From an uncultured Actinomycetospora sp. (GTDB lineage: Bacteria > Actinomycetota > Actinomycetes > Mycobacteriales > Pseudonocardiaceae): a DNA stretch of 5,227 nt. The stretch spans positions 1-5,227 of the forward strand of contig CADCTH010000241.1 in the NCBI GenBank assembly GCA_902805495.1, given 5' to 3'. Shown here piece after piece: positions 1-5,227 of this stretch. The position numbers and the translations under genes are program-made. The notes beneath the pieces are model-generated. The model made no database searches. It saw nothing but the letters and a program-made list of their open reading frames with translations, and was not told the origin of the DNA. The first letter of the stretch is position 1. Every line of letters starts with the position of its first letter.

Positions 1-213
1 CGGCTGCGCGAGACGCTGCGGACCTTCCTCGCCACCGGCGGGAGCCTCGCCACCACGGCCCGGCGGCTGCGGGTGCACCGCAACACCGTCAAGTACCGGG
101 TGGCGCGGGCCCACGAGGTGCGCGGCCGGCCGGTGGGCCTCGGCGGCGACCGCCTCGACGTCGAGCTGGCCCTGCTCGCGTGCGCGTGGTTGCGGGCGCC
201 CGCGGCCGACTGA
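1..213 (+). CDS. PucR/CdaR-family transcriptional regulator, C-terminal end (5' partial)
   Basis: This reading frame is open from the left edge and ends at TGA 211-213, giving the last 70 residues of a protein whose start lies outside the window. The residues include a helix-turn-helix block, GGSLATTARRLRVHRNTVKY (about residues 14-33 of the visible part), followed by a leucine/alanine-rich helix (RLDVELALLACAWL). The 'HRNTVKYR' recognition helix followed by 'DRLDVELAL' is the typical end of PucR/CdaR/sugar-diacid regulator proteins (the HTH_30-type domain). In that family it is the DNA-binding part, usually behind a GGDEF-like or purine-catabolism sensor region that cannot be seen here. The target genes and ligand cannot be inferred. 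The gene runs convergently into the membrane-protein gene, with only one base between the two stop codons, so it is not in an operon with anything visible. The family call is fairly secure; the role is open. Confidence 0.8.
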   Translation, partial: RLRETLRTFLATGGSLATTARRLRVHRNTVKYRVARAHEVRGRPVGLGGDRLDVELALLACAWLRAPAAD

Positions 214-214
214 C

Positions 215-1273
215 CTACCGCTCGCGGTCGCGCCGGCGGCCGAGCCCCAGCCCGAGGACGCCGAGCACCGCCCCCGCCCCGAGGAGACCCGCGGTGGCGC
301 GCGGCCCGGGCGTGCGGCCCACGGTGATCGCCGGGCGGACGATCACCGGCGCGGGCTCGGGCAGGTCCTCGCGCTCGTTCTCCTTGAGCGTCGCCGCCCA
401 GGCGGTGACGAACAGGATGAAGCGCGAGACGAAGTTGGCGAACACCAGCAGACCGATGATCGGGCCGAACGCCGCGCCCGCGGGCGAGTTCGTGACGCTC
501 GCGATGTAGACGGTCATGACCTGCTGGAGGATCACGAAGCCGACCGCGGCGAACAGGGCGGCGCGCACCGCCGAGCGCAGCGTCACCGGCTCGCGGGGCA
601 GGCGGGCGATCACCCAGAGGAACACCAGCCAGTTCGCGGCGAGGGTGACCACCAGGCCGGCGAGGAAGAACAGGAACTGCGCCCAGGTCTGCCCGCCGAG
701 GCCCAGGAACTCGAGGATCGTGCTCGAGAGCCCGGAGCCGATCGCGGTGATGGCGAACGACAGCCCGAAGGCGAGCCCCAGGCCGACCATGGCGAGCAGG
801 TCGCTGCCGTAGCGCTTGACCACCGACGGGGGCTCGCCGCGCTGGTCCCACTGCTCGGAGAGGGCCTCGCGCAGGTTGCTCATCCACCCGAGCCCGGAGA
901 ACAGGGCACCGAGCAGACCGATGATGCCGACCGCGTTGCGCTGCGCGATGGCCTGGTCGATGACCGAGTTGAGCAGGTCGCCGAGCCCGGGCGGGACCGC
1001 CGCGGTGATGCCCTGCTGGATCTCGGTCAGCAGCGCCTGGTTGTTGGCCAGCACGAACGCCGCGGCCGCGAACGCGACCATGAGCAGCGGGACGAGGGCC
1101 AGGATGGAGAAGAACGTGATGGCCGCGGCGTAGTGGTCGCCGTGCTTCTCGGTGTAGCGGGTGGCGGCCCGGACGAGGTGGTCGAGCCACGGGTAGCGGG
1201 CGCGGAGCTTCTCCAGCTGCGTCGGCTCGGCCGCGCCGTCCGTCCCGGTGTCGGTCGTGCTGGCGCTGGTCAT
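215..1273 (-). CDS. YihY/YhjD/BrkB-family polytopic inner-membrane protein
   Basis: The 352-residue product has a hydrophilic N-terminus (about 1-45), then about six hydrophobic segments near residues 49-76, 113-133, 158-180, 198-224, 236-258 and 266-294. The stretch 'HYAAAITFFSILALVPLLM' is the hallmark first segment of the YihY/YhjD/BrkB family (formerly mis-called ribonuclease BN), and 'GWMSNLREALSEQW' and 'FGPIIGLLVFANFVSRFILFVTA', quoted here in parts, also fit. Members are cytoplasmic-membrane proteins linked to envelope integrity or transport; no enzymatic activity is established for most. The C-terminus is unusual in adding a Pro-rich linker (305-325) and a further Ala/Gly/Leu hydrophobic stretch (326-345) ending in an Arg-rich tail (GRRRDRER), possibly a seventh membrane segment with a cytoplasmic end. 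The ATG at 1271-1273 is preceded by GGAGGGA with 9-nt spacing, which supports this start. The gene follows the flavin monooxygenase in the same direction after 83 bp and may be partly read through from it. The family is confident; the substrate is unknown. Confidence 0.9.
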   Translation of the reverse strand: MTSASTTDTGTDGAAEPTQLEKLRARYPWLDHLVRAATRYTEKHGDHYAAAITFFSILALVPLLMVAFAAAAFVLANNQALLTEIQQGITAAVPPGLGDLLNSVIDQAIAQRNAVGIIGLLGALFSGLGWMSNLREALSEQWDQRGEPPSVVKRYGSDLLAMVGLGLAFGLSFAITAIGSGLSSTILEFLGLGGQTWAQFLFFLAGLVVTLAANWLVFLWVIARLPREPVTLRSAVRAALFAAVGFVILQQVMTVYIASVTNSPAGAAFGPIIGLLVFANFVSRFILFVTAWAATLKENEREDLPEPAPVIVRPAITVGRTPGPRATAGLLGAGAVLGVLGLGLGRRRDRER

Positions 1274-1356
1274 CGCTGCGCGTCCCTCCGCGGTCCCCGA
1301 CGTCCCGCGGACCGGCCCGGCCCGCGCGGGTCGTAGCTACCCCGGGTGGCGGAAGG
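1274..1356 (-). other. 83-bp intergenic leader between flavin monooxygenase and yhjD-like gene
   Basis: This short spacer is the only non-coding stretch longer than one base in the window. It is very GC-rich and contains small palindromes: cccgcgcggg (1321-1330), gtagctac (1333-1340) and a 6-bp inverted repeat, cggtcc/ggaccg, near 1290-1320. None is followed by a run of T, so no intrinsic terminator is convincing. It also holds the ribosome binding site of the downstream gene. Transcription from the upstream operon may pass through it. Confidence 0.6.
1283..1289 (-). promoter_or_regulatory. Shine-Dalgarno of the YihY/YhjD-family gene
   Basis: On the minus strand this reads GGAGGGA and lies 9 nt upstream of the ATG at 1273. 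It is the best ribosome binding site in the window and fixes the start of the 352-residue membrane protein. Confidence 0.75.
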
Positions 1357-1360
1357 TCAC
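1334..1360 (-). promoter_or_regulatory. Weak candidate promoter for the YihY/YhjD-family gene
   Basis: On the minus strand GTGACC (1360-1355, one mismatch from TTGACC) is followed after 15 nt by TAGCTA (1339-1334), the only A/T-containing hexamer resembling a -10 box in the gap. The spacing is shorter than ideal, and the -35-like element overlaps the stop codon of the upstream gene. It would give a leader of about 55-60 nt. This is suggestive only. Confidence 0.2.
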
Positions 1361-2808
1361 GCTCCGGTCAGGCCGTAGGGGCGGGGGTCGAACGTCCCGT
1401 TGCGGGCGCGGAACGACCGCGCCGTGCCCGGCCAGAGCAGGGTCAGGCGCCCGCTCGCGTCGTCGACGTACCAGCTGCGGCACCCGCCGTGGAGCCACAC
1501 GGTGCCGGCGGCCATCGCGTCGATCTCCCGCGTGTAGGTCGCCTCGGCCTCGGCGGTGACCTCGAGCGGCGTCCCCGGCCGGTCGGCGAGGTGGTCGAGC
1601 GCGCCGAGGACGTGGTCGATCTGGGTCTCGATCATGTAGACCGCGGAGTTGTGGCCGAGGCTCGCGTTGGGCCCGTTGAGCACGAACATGTTGGGGAAGC
1701 CGTGCACCGCCGTGGAGGCGTGCGCGGTCATCCCGCCCGCCCAGCGGTCGGCGAGCAGCCCGTGGCGGCCCTCGATGCGCTGGGCGAACGGCAGCCGGGT
1801 GGTCCAGAAGCCGGTGGCGAGCACGAGGGCGTCCAGGGGGTGGTGGGCCCCGGACGCCGCCACCGCCGTGGACTTCTCGACGCGGGCGAGCGCGCTCGGC
1901 TCGAGGGTCACGTCGTCGCGGCCCAGCGCCGGGTAGAGGTCGTCGGAGATGACGATGCGCTTGCAGCCGATCTCGTAGTCGGGGCGCAGGCGCGCGCGCA
2001 GCACCGGGTCGGGCACCTGCGCGGCGAGGTGGTCGAGGGCCCGCTGCCGGAGGCGGTCGATGTCGGGACGGACGCGCCGGCGCGCGTCGATCGCCCGCTC
2101 GGCGTCGTCGAAGAGCTCCTCGCGCAGCGCGCGCTCGGCGCGCGGGTCGAGGGCGAACCCGCGGCGCTCCTGCTCGGTGTAGGCGCGGTCGCCGCGCGGG
2201 ACGACCCACGGCGGCGTGCGCTGGAAGACCACGACCTCGGCCGCGGTGCCGGCCAGCGCGGGCACGATCTGGGCAGCCGACGCCCCGGTGCCGACGACGC
2301 CGACCCGCCGGCCCTCGAGGTCGGCGGACCCGTCCCAGCGCGCGGAGTGGAAGACGGGACCGTCGAACCCCGACAGCCCCGGGATGTCGGGGATGCGCGG
2401 CTCCGACAGGCGCCCGGCGGCGACCACGAGCACGCGGGCGGAGACCGTGCCCGCCGACGTCGCGATCCGCCAGCGCCGCCCGTCCCAGCGGGCGTGCTGC
2501 ATCTCGGCGCCGAGGCGCAGGTGGGGGTCGAGGCCCTCGTCGCGGGCGCAGTCGCGCAGGTAGTCGTGGATCTCGTTCCCGGGGGCGAACACCCGCGACC
2601 AGTCGGGCTTGGGCCGGAACGAGAACGAGTACAGGTGCGACGGGACGTCGCAGGCGACGCCGGGGTAGCGGTTGTCGCGCCACGTGCCGCCGACGCCGTG
2701 CGCGCGCTCGAGCAGCACGAACGACTCGCGGCGCCGGCGCGCGAGCTGGATGCCCAGCCCGATCCCGGCGAAGCCCGCGCCCACCACGGCGACGTCGACC
2801 TCGGTCAT
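1357..2808 (-). CDS. FAD-dependent, Baeyer-Villiger-type flavin monooxygenase
   Basis: The 483-residue product is a class B flavin monooxygenase (COG2072/CzcO-like), expected to be cytoplasmic, to bind FAD and NAD(P)H, and to insert oxygen next to a carbonyl or onto a heteroatom. In order: an FAD-binding Rossmann motif VVGAGFAG (residues 8-15); GGTWRDNRYPGVACD (40-54), the block typical of Baeyer-Villiger-like enzymes; the type I fingerprint FxGxxxHxxxWD (F148-D159); a second nucleotide-binding motif GVVGTGASAA (170-179); RTPPWVVPR (197-205); ATGF (331-334); NGPNASLGHNS (378-388); and a GCxSWYxDxxGR-like end (441-454). The length is normal for the family and no key motif is missing. The frame is open much further upstream, but that part overlaps the conserved end of the cofH-like gene. 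The start is set at ATG 2806-2808 because the FAD motif follows at once and GGAG (2819-2816) precedes it by 7 nt. The start overlaps the cofH-like stop as ATGA. The substrate is unknown. The neighbours suggest a role linked to the CofG/CofH-like proteins, but that is inference. Confidence 0.93.
   Translation of the reverse strand: MTEVDVAVVGAGFAGIGLGIQLARRRRESFVLLERAHGVGGTWRDNRYPGVACDVPSHLYSFSFRPKPDWSRVFAPGNEIHDYLRDCARDEGLDPHLRLGAEMQHARWDGRRWRIATSAGTVSARVLVVAAGRLSEPRIPDIPGLSGFDGPVFHSARWDGSADLEGRRVGVVGTGASAAQIVPALAGTAAEVVVFQRTPPWVVPRGDRAYTEQERRGFALDPRAERALREELFDDAERAIDARRRVRPDIDRLRQRALDHLAAQVPDPVLRARLRPDYEIGCKRIVISDDLYPALGRDDVTLEPSALARVEKSTAVAASGAHHPLDALVLATGFWTTRLPFAQRIEGRHGLLADRWAGGMTAHASTAVHGFPNMFVLNGPNASLGHNSAVYMIETQIDHVLGALDHLADRPGTPLEVTAEAEATYTREIDAMAAGTVWLHGGCRSWYVDDASGRLTLLWPGTARSFRARNGTFDPRPYGLTGA
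2805..2808 (-). promoter_or_regulatory. ATGA stop/start overlap, cofH-like to monooxygenase
   Basis: The minus-strand bases ATGA hold the monooxygenase start (ATG, 2808-2806) and the cofH-like stop (TGA, 2807-2805). This 4-nt overlap is a classic sign of translational coupling and shows that the two genes share a transcript. Confidence 0.85.
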
Positions 2809-4004
2809 GCGCGCGCTCCGGCCCCCTGACGCAGCACCGCCCGCCGCTCGGGCGGGGGGTCGCCGTAGACCGTGGTGCGCTGGCGGGGCGTGCGGCCGAG
2901 GTCGGCGGCGAGGGCCTCGACGTCGCCGAGGGTCAGCTGGCGCCCGGCCTCGGCCCCGGCGGCGGGGTCGAGGGCGCCGTCGAGCAGCAGCCCGCCGGCG
3001 TCGTCGGCACCCCCGCGCAGGACGGCGACCGTGAGCTCCGGCCCGAGCTTGGGCCACGCGGCCTGGACGTGGTCGATGCGCCCGTGCAGCAGCAGCCGGG
3101 CGACGGCGTGCAGCGCGCGCGTCTCCCGCGCGTCGGGCCCGGGCCGCCATGTCGCGGCACGGTCCGCGCCATCGGCGGCACGTCCCGTGTCATCGGCGGC
3201 ACGTCCCGTGTCATCGGCGGCACGTCCCGTGCCAGCGTGGGGGCCACGCTGGCGTTCAACGCCAGGAAATCCCCCCGCTCGCGGTGCGGGCGGCAGCGCC
3301 TCGGGCAGGATCGGCATGGCGATGAGCTCGGTGAACCCGCCGGTCCGGTCCTGGATCGCGGCGAGCGCGCGCAGGTGCGCGACCTGCTCGGCCGGGGTCT
3401 CGACGTGGCCGTAGACCATCGTCGCCGTCGACCGCAGGCCCACCTCGTGGGCGGTGGTGATCAGCTCGACCCAGCGCGCGGCGTGGATGTCGGTGTCGCC
3501 GCTGAGCACCGCGCGGATGCCGTCGTCGAGGATGCGCGCCGCCGTGCCCGGCACCGAGCCCAGCCCGGAGTCGCGGGCGGCGGCAAGGAACTCGCGCGGG
3601 CTCACCCGCAGCCGCGCCGCGGCGTCGGCGACCTCCGCCGGCCGGAACGCGTGCACGTGCAGCGGCGCGCGCCCGGTGATCCGCGCGAGGAGCTCGAGCT
3701 CCGCGCCGGCCGGGGCGTCGGCGGGCAGCGGGCCCTGGACGCAGACCTCGGTGGCGCCGAGCGCCCAGGCCTCGTCGACGAGGACGTCGGCGCGGTCGGG
3801 GTCGGCGGCGACGGGGGTGTCGAGGTTGCGGTTGGCGACGAACGTCAGCTGGTCGCCGACGGCGTCTCCGCGCAGGGCGTCGGCCAGCGCGCGCAGGGCG
3901 TCGAGCTCCGCGCCGTCGGCGGCGAGCAGGGCGAGGTCGGCCTCGTCGGCCAGGCCGGCGGGGTCGGCCTCGGCGCGGGCGAGGTGGGCGCCCAGGTCCG
4001 TCAT
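2805..4004 (-). CDS. CofH-like protein (FO synthase subunit 2 homologue) lacking the radical SAM cysteine motif
   Basis: The 399-residue product resembles the C-terminal half of FbiC (CofH), the radical SAM subunit that joins tyrosine-derived and diaminouracil moieties on the way to FO. Recognisable blocks: GDQLTFVANRN (50-60), GATEVCVQG (83-91), HVHAFRPAE (116-124), SVPGTAARILDD (150-161), TTAHEVGLRSTATMVYGH (183-200), IQDRTGGFTE (217-226), ALHAVARLLLHGRI (297-310) and GRTPRQRTTVYG (370-381). Normal CofH has NINFTNxCYxGCxFCAF after the NRN block. Here NRN is followed by LDTPVAADPDRADV, about 21 residues shorter, and the only cysteine in the protein is C88. The GG of QGGIxP is replaced by QGPLP, and GGANDxGGTxMEExI has become GGADDAGGLLLDGAL (331-345). 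An insert of about 40 residues (243-285) with three TGRAADD-like repeats splits the region after the TGGFTE block. The ATG at 4004 is used because it touches the cofG stop and matches where CofH homology begins. The frame is otherwise intact. It is probably inactive as a radical SAM enzyme: a paralogue, scaffold or early decay product. Confidence 0.85.
   Translation of the reverse strand: MTDLGAHLARAEADPAGLADEADLALLAADGAELDALRALADALRGDAVGDQLTFVANRNLDTPVAADPDRADVLVDEAWALGATEVCVQGPLPADAPAGAELELLARITGRAPLHVHAFRPAEVADAAARLRVSPREFLAAARDSGLGSVPGTAARILDDGIRAVLSGDTDIHAARWVELITTAHEVGLRSTATMVYGHVETPAEQVAHLRALAAIQDRTGGFTELIAMPILPEALPPAPRAGGFPGVERQRGPHAGTGRAADDTGRAADDTGRAADGADRAATWRPGPDARETRALHAVARLLLHGRIDHVQAAWPKLGPELTVAVLRGGADDAGGLLLDGALDPAAGAEAGRQLTLGDVEALAADLGRTPRQRTTVYGDPPPERRAVLRQGAGARA
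3170..3232. repeat. Three tandem 21-bp direct repeats inside the cofH-like gene
   Basis: Copies lie at 3170-3190, 3191-3211 and 3212-3232. The first two are identical and the third differs only in its last base. The plus-strand core is catcggcggcacgtcccgtg. A degenerate related unit (3148-3169, sharing cat, cggcac and cgcgc/cgtgt-like parts) lies next to them. Because 21 bp is seven codons, copy number can change without breaking the host frame, which reads TGRAADD on the minus strand. The repeat lies in a region absent from CofH/FbiC proteins as I remember them, so it appears to be acquired. Confidence 0.92.
3231..3265. repeat. Two overlapping inverted repeats beside the tandem array
   Basis: A perfect 10-bp inverted repeat, gccagcgtgg (3231-3240) and ccacgctggc (3244-3253), has a 3-base loop. 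A second, ctggcgtt (3249-3256) and aacgccag (3258-3265), has a one-base centre. They share the middle ctggc, so the DNA or RNA can fold in two mutually exclusive ways. The structure directly abuts the 21-bp array and encodes residues about 247-258 of the CofH-like insert. Together they look like a modular repetitive element inserted in a gene. Confidence 0.85.
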
Positions 4005-4006
4005 CA
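4002..4006 (-). promoter_or_regulatory. TGATG stop/start overlap, cofG to cofH-like
   Basis: On the minus strand TGATG holds the cofG stop (TGA, 4006-4004) and the cofH-like start (ATG, 4004-4002), sharing one base. Only a weak GGCGGG-like sequence precedes it, so initiation probably depends on ribosomes finishing cofG. Confidence 0.8.
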
Positions 4007-5227
4007 CACGCCCGCCGGCTGGCGCACCCGGGCCAGCCCGCGGTGGTCGGCCAGCGCGATCACGGGGTCGACGAGGTCGGGGTGCAGCCAGCGGTCCGGC
4101 TGCTGCACGTAGCGCGGGTAGATCGTCAACCTCGGGGTGAGGGTGAACCCGGCCGCCGCGGTGACCGCGCGCAGCGCGTCGAGCCCGGGCCAGGGGCGCT
4201 CGGGGTTGACGTGGTCGGGAGTCACCGGCGAGACGCCGCCCCAGTCGTCGATGCCCGCGCGCAGCAGCAGCGCCTGGTCCTGCGCGGCGCTCGCGCTGTC
4301 GTCGAGCTCGCCCGCGAGGTTCGGCGGCGCCTGGACACTGACACCGAGTGGCAAGATCAGCCGCGCGACGGCCACGGCGGCGACGAACGCGTCGAACTCG
4401 GCGTCCGGCTCGCCGCGCATCGCGGTGTCGGGCTTGGCGCGGAAGTTCTGGACGATGACCTCCTGCACGTGCCCGCCGCGGCGCGCCGACGCCGCGAGCT
4501 CGAGCAGCGACTGCGCACGCTCGGCGCGGTGCTCGCCGACGCCGGCGACGGTCCCGGTGGTGGACGGCACGCGAGCCCGGCCGGCGTCGTCGATCACCCG
4601 GCGGCGCAGGGCGGGCTCCTTGTCCGGCGAGCCGAAGTGCGCGCCGCCGGGCCGCGACCACAGCCGCGTCGCCGTCGTCTCGAGCATCATCCCCATCGAC
4701 GGCGAGACGGCTCGCAGACGCTGGAGCTCGACGAGGTCCATGACGCCGGGGTTGAGGTGGGGCAGGAGCCCGGTCTCGGTGAGCACGGCGCGGGCCGACG
4801 CCTCGACGTGGTCGAGGGTGGTGCGCAGGTCGTGGGCGGCGAGCCAGTCGCGCGCCGCGGCCCAGCGGTCCTCGGGGCGGTCGCCGAGGGTGAACAGCAC
4901 CTCGGTGCAGCCCTGCGCGGCACCCTCGCGGGCGATCGCGAGCACCTCGTCGCGCCCGAGATAGGCCGCGGGCAGGCGTCCGGGGACCGTCGCGAACGTG
5001 CAGTAGTGGCACCGGTCGCGGCACAGCCGGGTCAGGGGCACGAACACCTTGGGGCTGTAGGTGACCAGGCCCGGCCGGCCCTCGCCGGCGAGGTGCGCGT
5101 CGCGGCGCGTCGCGGCCAGCCCGAGCAGGGCGTTGAGGTCCTCGCCCCGCGCGGCGAGCAGGGCCGTCGCGGCGGCGAGCAAGGCCGGATCGCCGGGATC
5201 GCCGGCGAGCACGCCGTCCGCGGCCCG
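4004..5227 (-). CDS. cofG: CofG, FO synthase subunit 1 (radical SAM), 5' partial
   Basis: CofG is the radical SAM half of FO synthase (7,8-didemethyl-8-hydroxy-5-deazariboflavin synthase). It closes the deazaflavin ring of FO, the chromophore of coenzyme F420, from the adduct made by CofH. The cluster motif VPLTRLCRDRCHYCTF is intact: the three cysteines of CxxxCxxC are encoded within 5000-5023. Further family blocks are FTLGDRPEDRW, TGLLPHLNPGVM, SPSMGMMLETT, GSPDKEPALR, QEVIVQNFRAKPDTAM, QAPPNL and DDWGGVSPVTPDHVNPERPWP. A GTG at 5212 could start a 402-residue protein, but the frame stays open to 5227. The residues before it (RAADGV) resemble the RARDGV region near the start of FbiC, so the true start is probably beyond the window. 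Odd points: an insert of about 10 residues after QAPPNL, and PSTTG where PFTTG is usual. The protein stops where FbiC continues through a linker into CofH, so this is a split version of the usual actinobacterial fusion. It is likely the upstream gene of the visible operon. Confidence 0.93.
   Translation of the reverse strand, partial: RAADGVLAGDPGDPALLAAATALLAARGEDLNALLGLAATRRDAHLAGEGRPGLVTYSPKVFVPLTRLCRDRCHYCTFATVPGRLPAAYLGRDEVLAIAREGAAQGCTEVLFTLGDRPEDRWAAARDWLAAHDLRTTLDHVEASARAVLTETGLLPHLNPGVMDLVELQRLRAVSPSMGMMLETTATRLWSRPGGAHFGSPDKEPALRRRVIDDAGRARVPSTTGTVAGVGEHRAERAQSLLELAASARRGGHVQEVIVQNFRAKPDTAMRGEPDAEFDAFVAAVAVARLILPLGVSVQAPPNLAGELDDSASAAQDQALLLRAGIDDWGGVSPVTPDHVNPERPWPGLDALRAVTAAAGFTLTPRLTIYPRYVQQPDRWLHPDLVDPVIALADHRGLARVRQPAGV

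Noticed and set aside
1290..1330. Intrinsic terminator after the monooxygenase gene
   Set aside because: Short GC palindromes exist, but there is no T-tract and no single dominant stem, so they cannot be told from background at this GC content.
1489..2829. Long plus-strand open frame antisense to the monooxygenase
   Set aside because: It is a high-GC shadow: Val/Gly/Glu/Ala-rich with no domain, opposite a gene with a full set of family motifs.
2809..3150. Upstream extension of the monooxygenase frame (597-residue version)
   Set aside because: The extra residues are Arg/Ala-rich low-complexity translation of the conserved cofH-like 3' end in another frame. The FAD motif begins right after the ATG at 2808, which has a Shine-Dalgarno.
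3170..3232. CRISPR array
   Set aside because: The 21-bp copies abut with no spacers and are read through as codons, so this is a tandem repeat and not a CRISPR.
2933..3259. Alternative small minus-strand protein across the repeats (RDVPPMT-type repeats)
   Set aside because: Outside the repeats it is Arg/Pro/Ser-rich shadow sequence, while the overlapping cofH-like frame has conserved blocks on both sides of the repeat.
3069..4112. Long plus-strand open frames opposite the cofH-like gene
   Set aside because: They are low-complexity shadow translations caused by GC bias. The minus-strand frame holds the family blocks.
4005..5024. Upstream extension of the cofH-like frame through cofG (739-residue version)
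   Set aside because: The extension is an Arg-rich shadow of cofG, which has clear radical SAM motifs in its own frame. CofH homology starts only after 4004.

Overview
The window is extremely GC-rich with strong third-position G/C bias, as in a high-GC actinobacterium. The gene families (PucR-type regulator, YihY/YhjD-type membrane protein, F420-type FO synthase halves, Baeyer-Villiger-like flavoprotein) fit that group. An origin in Pseudonocardiales or a nearby order is a guess. Genus and species cannot be read from the sequence.

Layout. The left edge (1-213, plus strand) is the C-terminal DNA-binding end of a PucR/CdaR-family regulator. It converges, with one base between the stop codons, on a minus-strand gene (215-1273) for a YihY/YhjD/BrkB-family polytopic membrane protein. 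An 83-bp gap (1274-1356) holds that gene's Shine-Dalgarno and at best a weak promoter. The rest (1357-5227) is a tightly packed minus-strand operon read from the right edge leftwards: cofG (4004 to beyond 5227, 5' end outside the window), a cofH-like gene (2805-4004) and a flavin monooxygenase (1357-2808). The junctions are TGATG (1-nt overlap) and ATGA (4-nt overlap), so translation is probably coupled.

The main point of interest is the cofH-like gene. In actinobacteria FO synthase is usually one fused protein, FbiC (CofG then CofH). CofH joins a tyrosine-derived radical to the diaminouracil precursor, and CofG closes the 5-deazaflavin ring of FO, the chromophore of F420. Here the halves are separate. 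CofG keeps its CxxxCxxC iron-sulfur motif and family blocks. The CofH half keeps recognisable flanks but has lost the whole CxxxCxxC segment by an in-frame deletion of roughly 21 residues. It contains only one cysteine, has lost the GG after its ATEVC block, and has altered the GGAND...EE block. It therefore cannot be a normal radical SAM enzyme.

The same gene carries an in-frame insert of about 40 codons made of three 21-bp tandem repeats and two overlapping inverted repeats, which looks like a repetitive element captured in a coding sequence. Either this is a decaying or neofunctionalised paralogue of FbiC with a real fbiC elsewhere in the genome, or the operon makes something other than ordinary FO. 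The co-translated flavin monooxygenase is unusual company for FO synthase genes and leaves the second possibility open. Comparisons with family members were made from memory, without an alignment.
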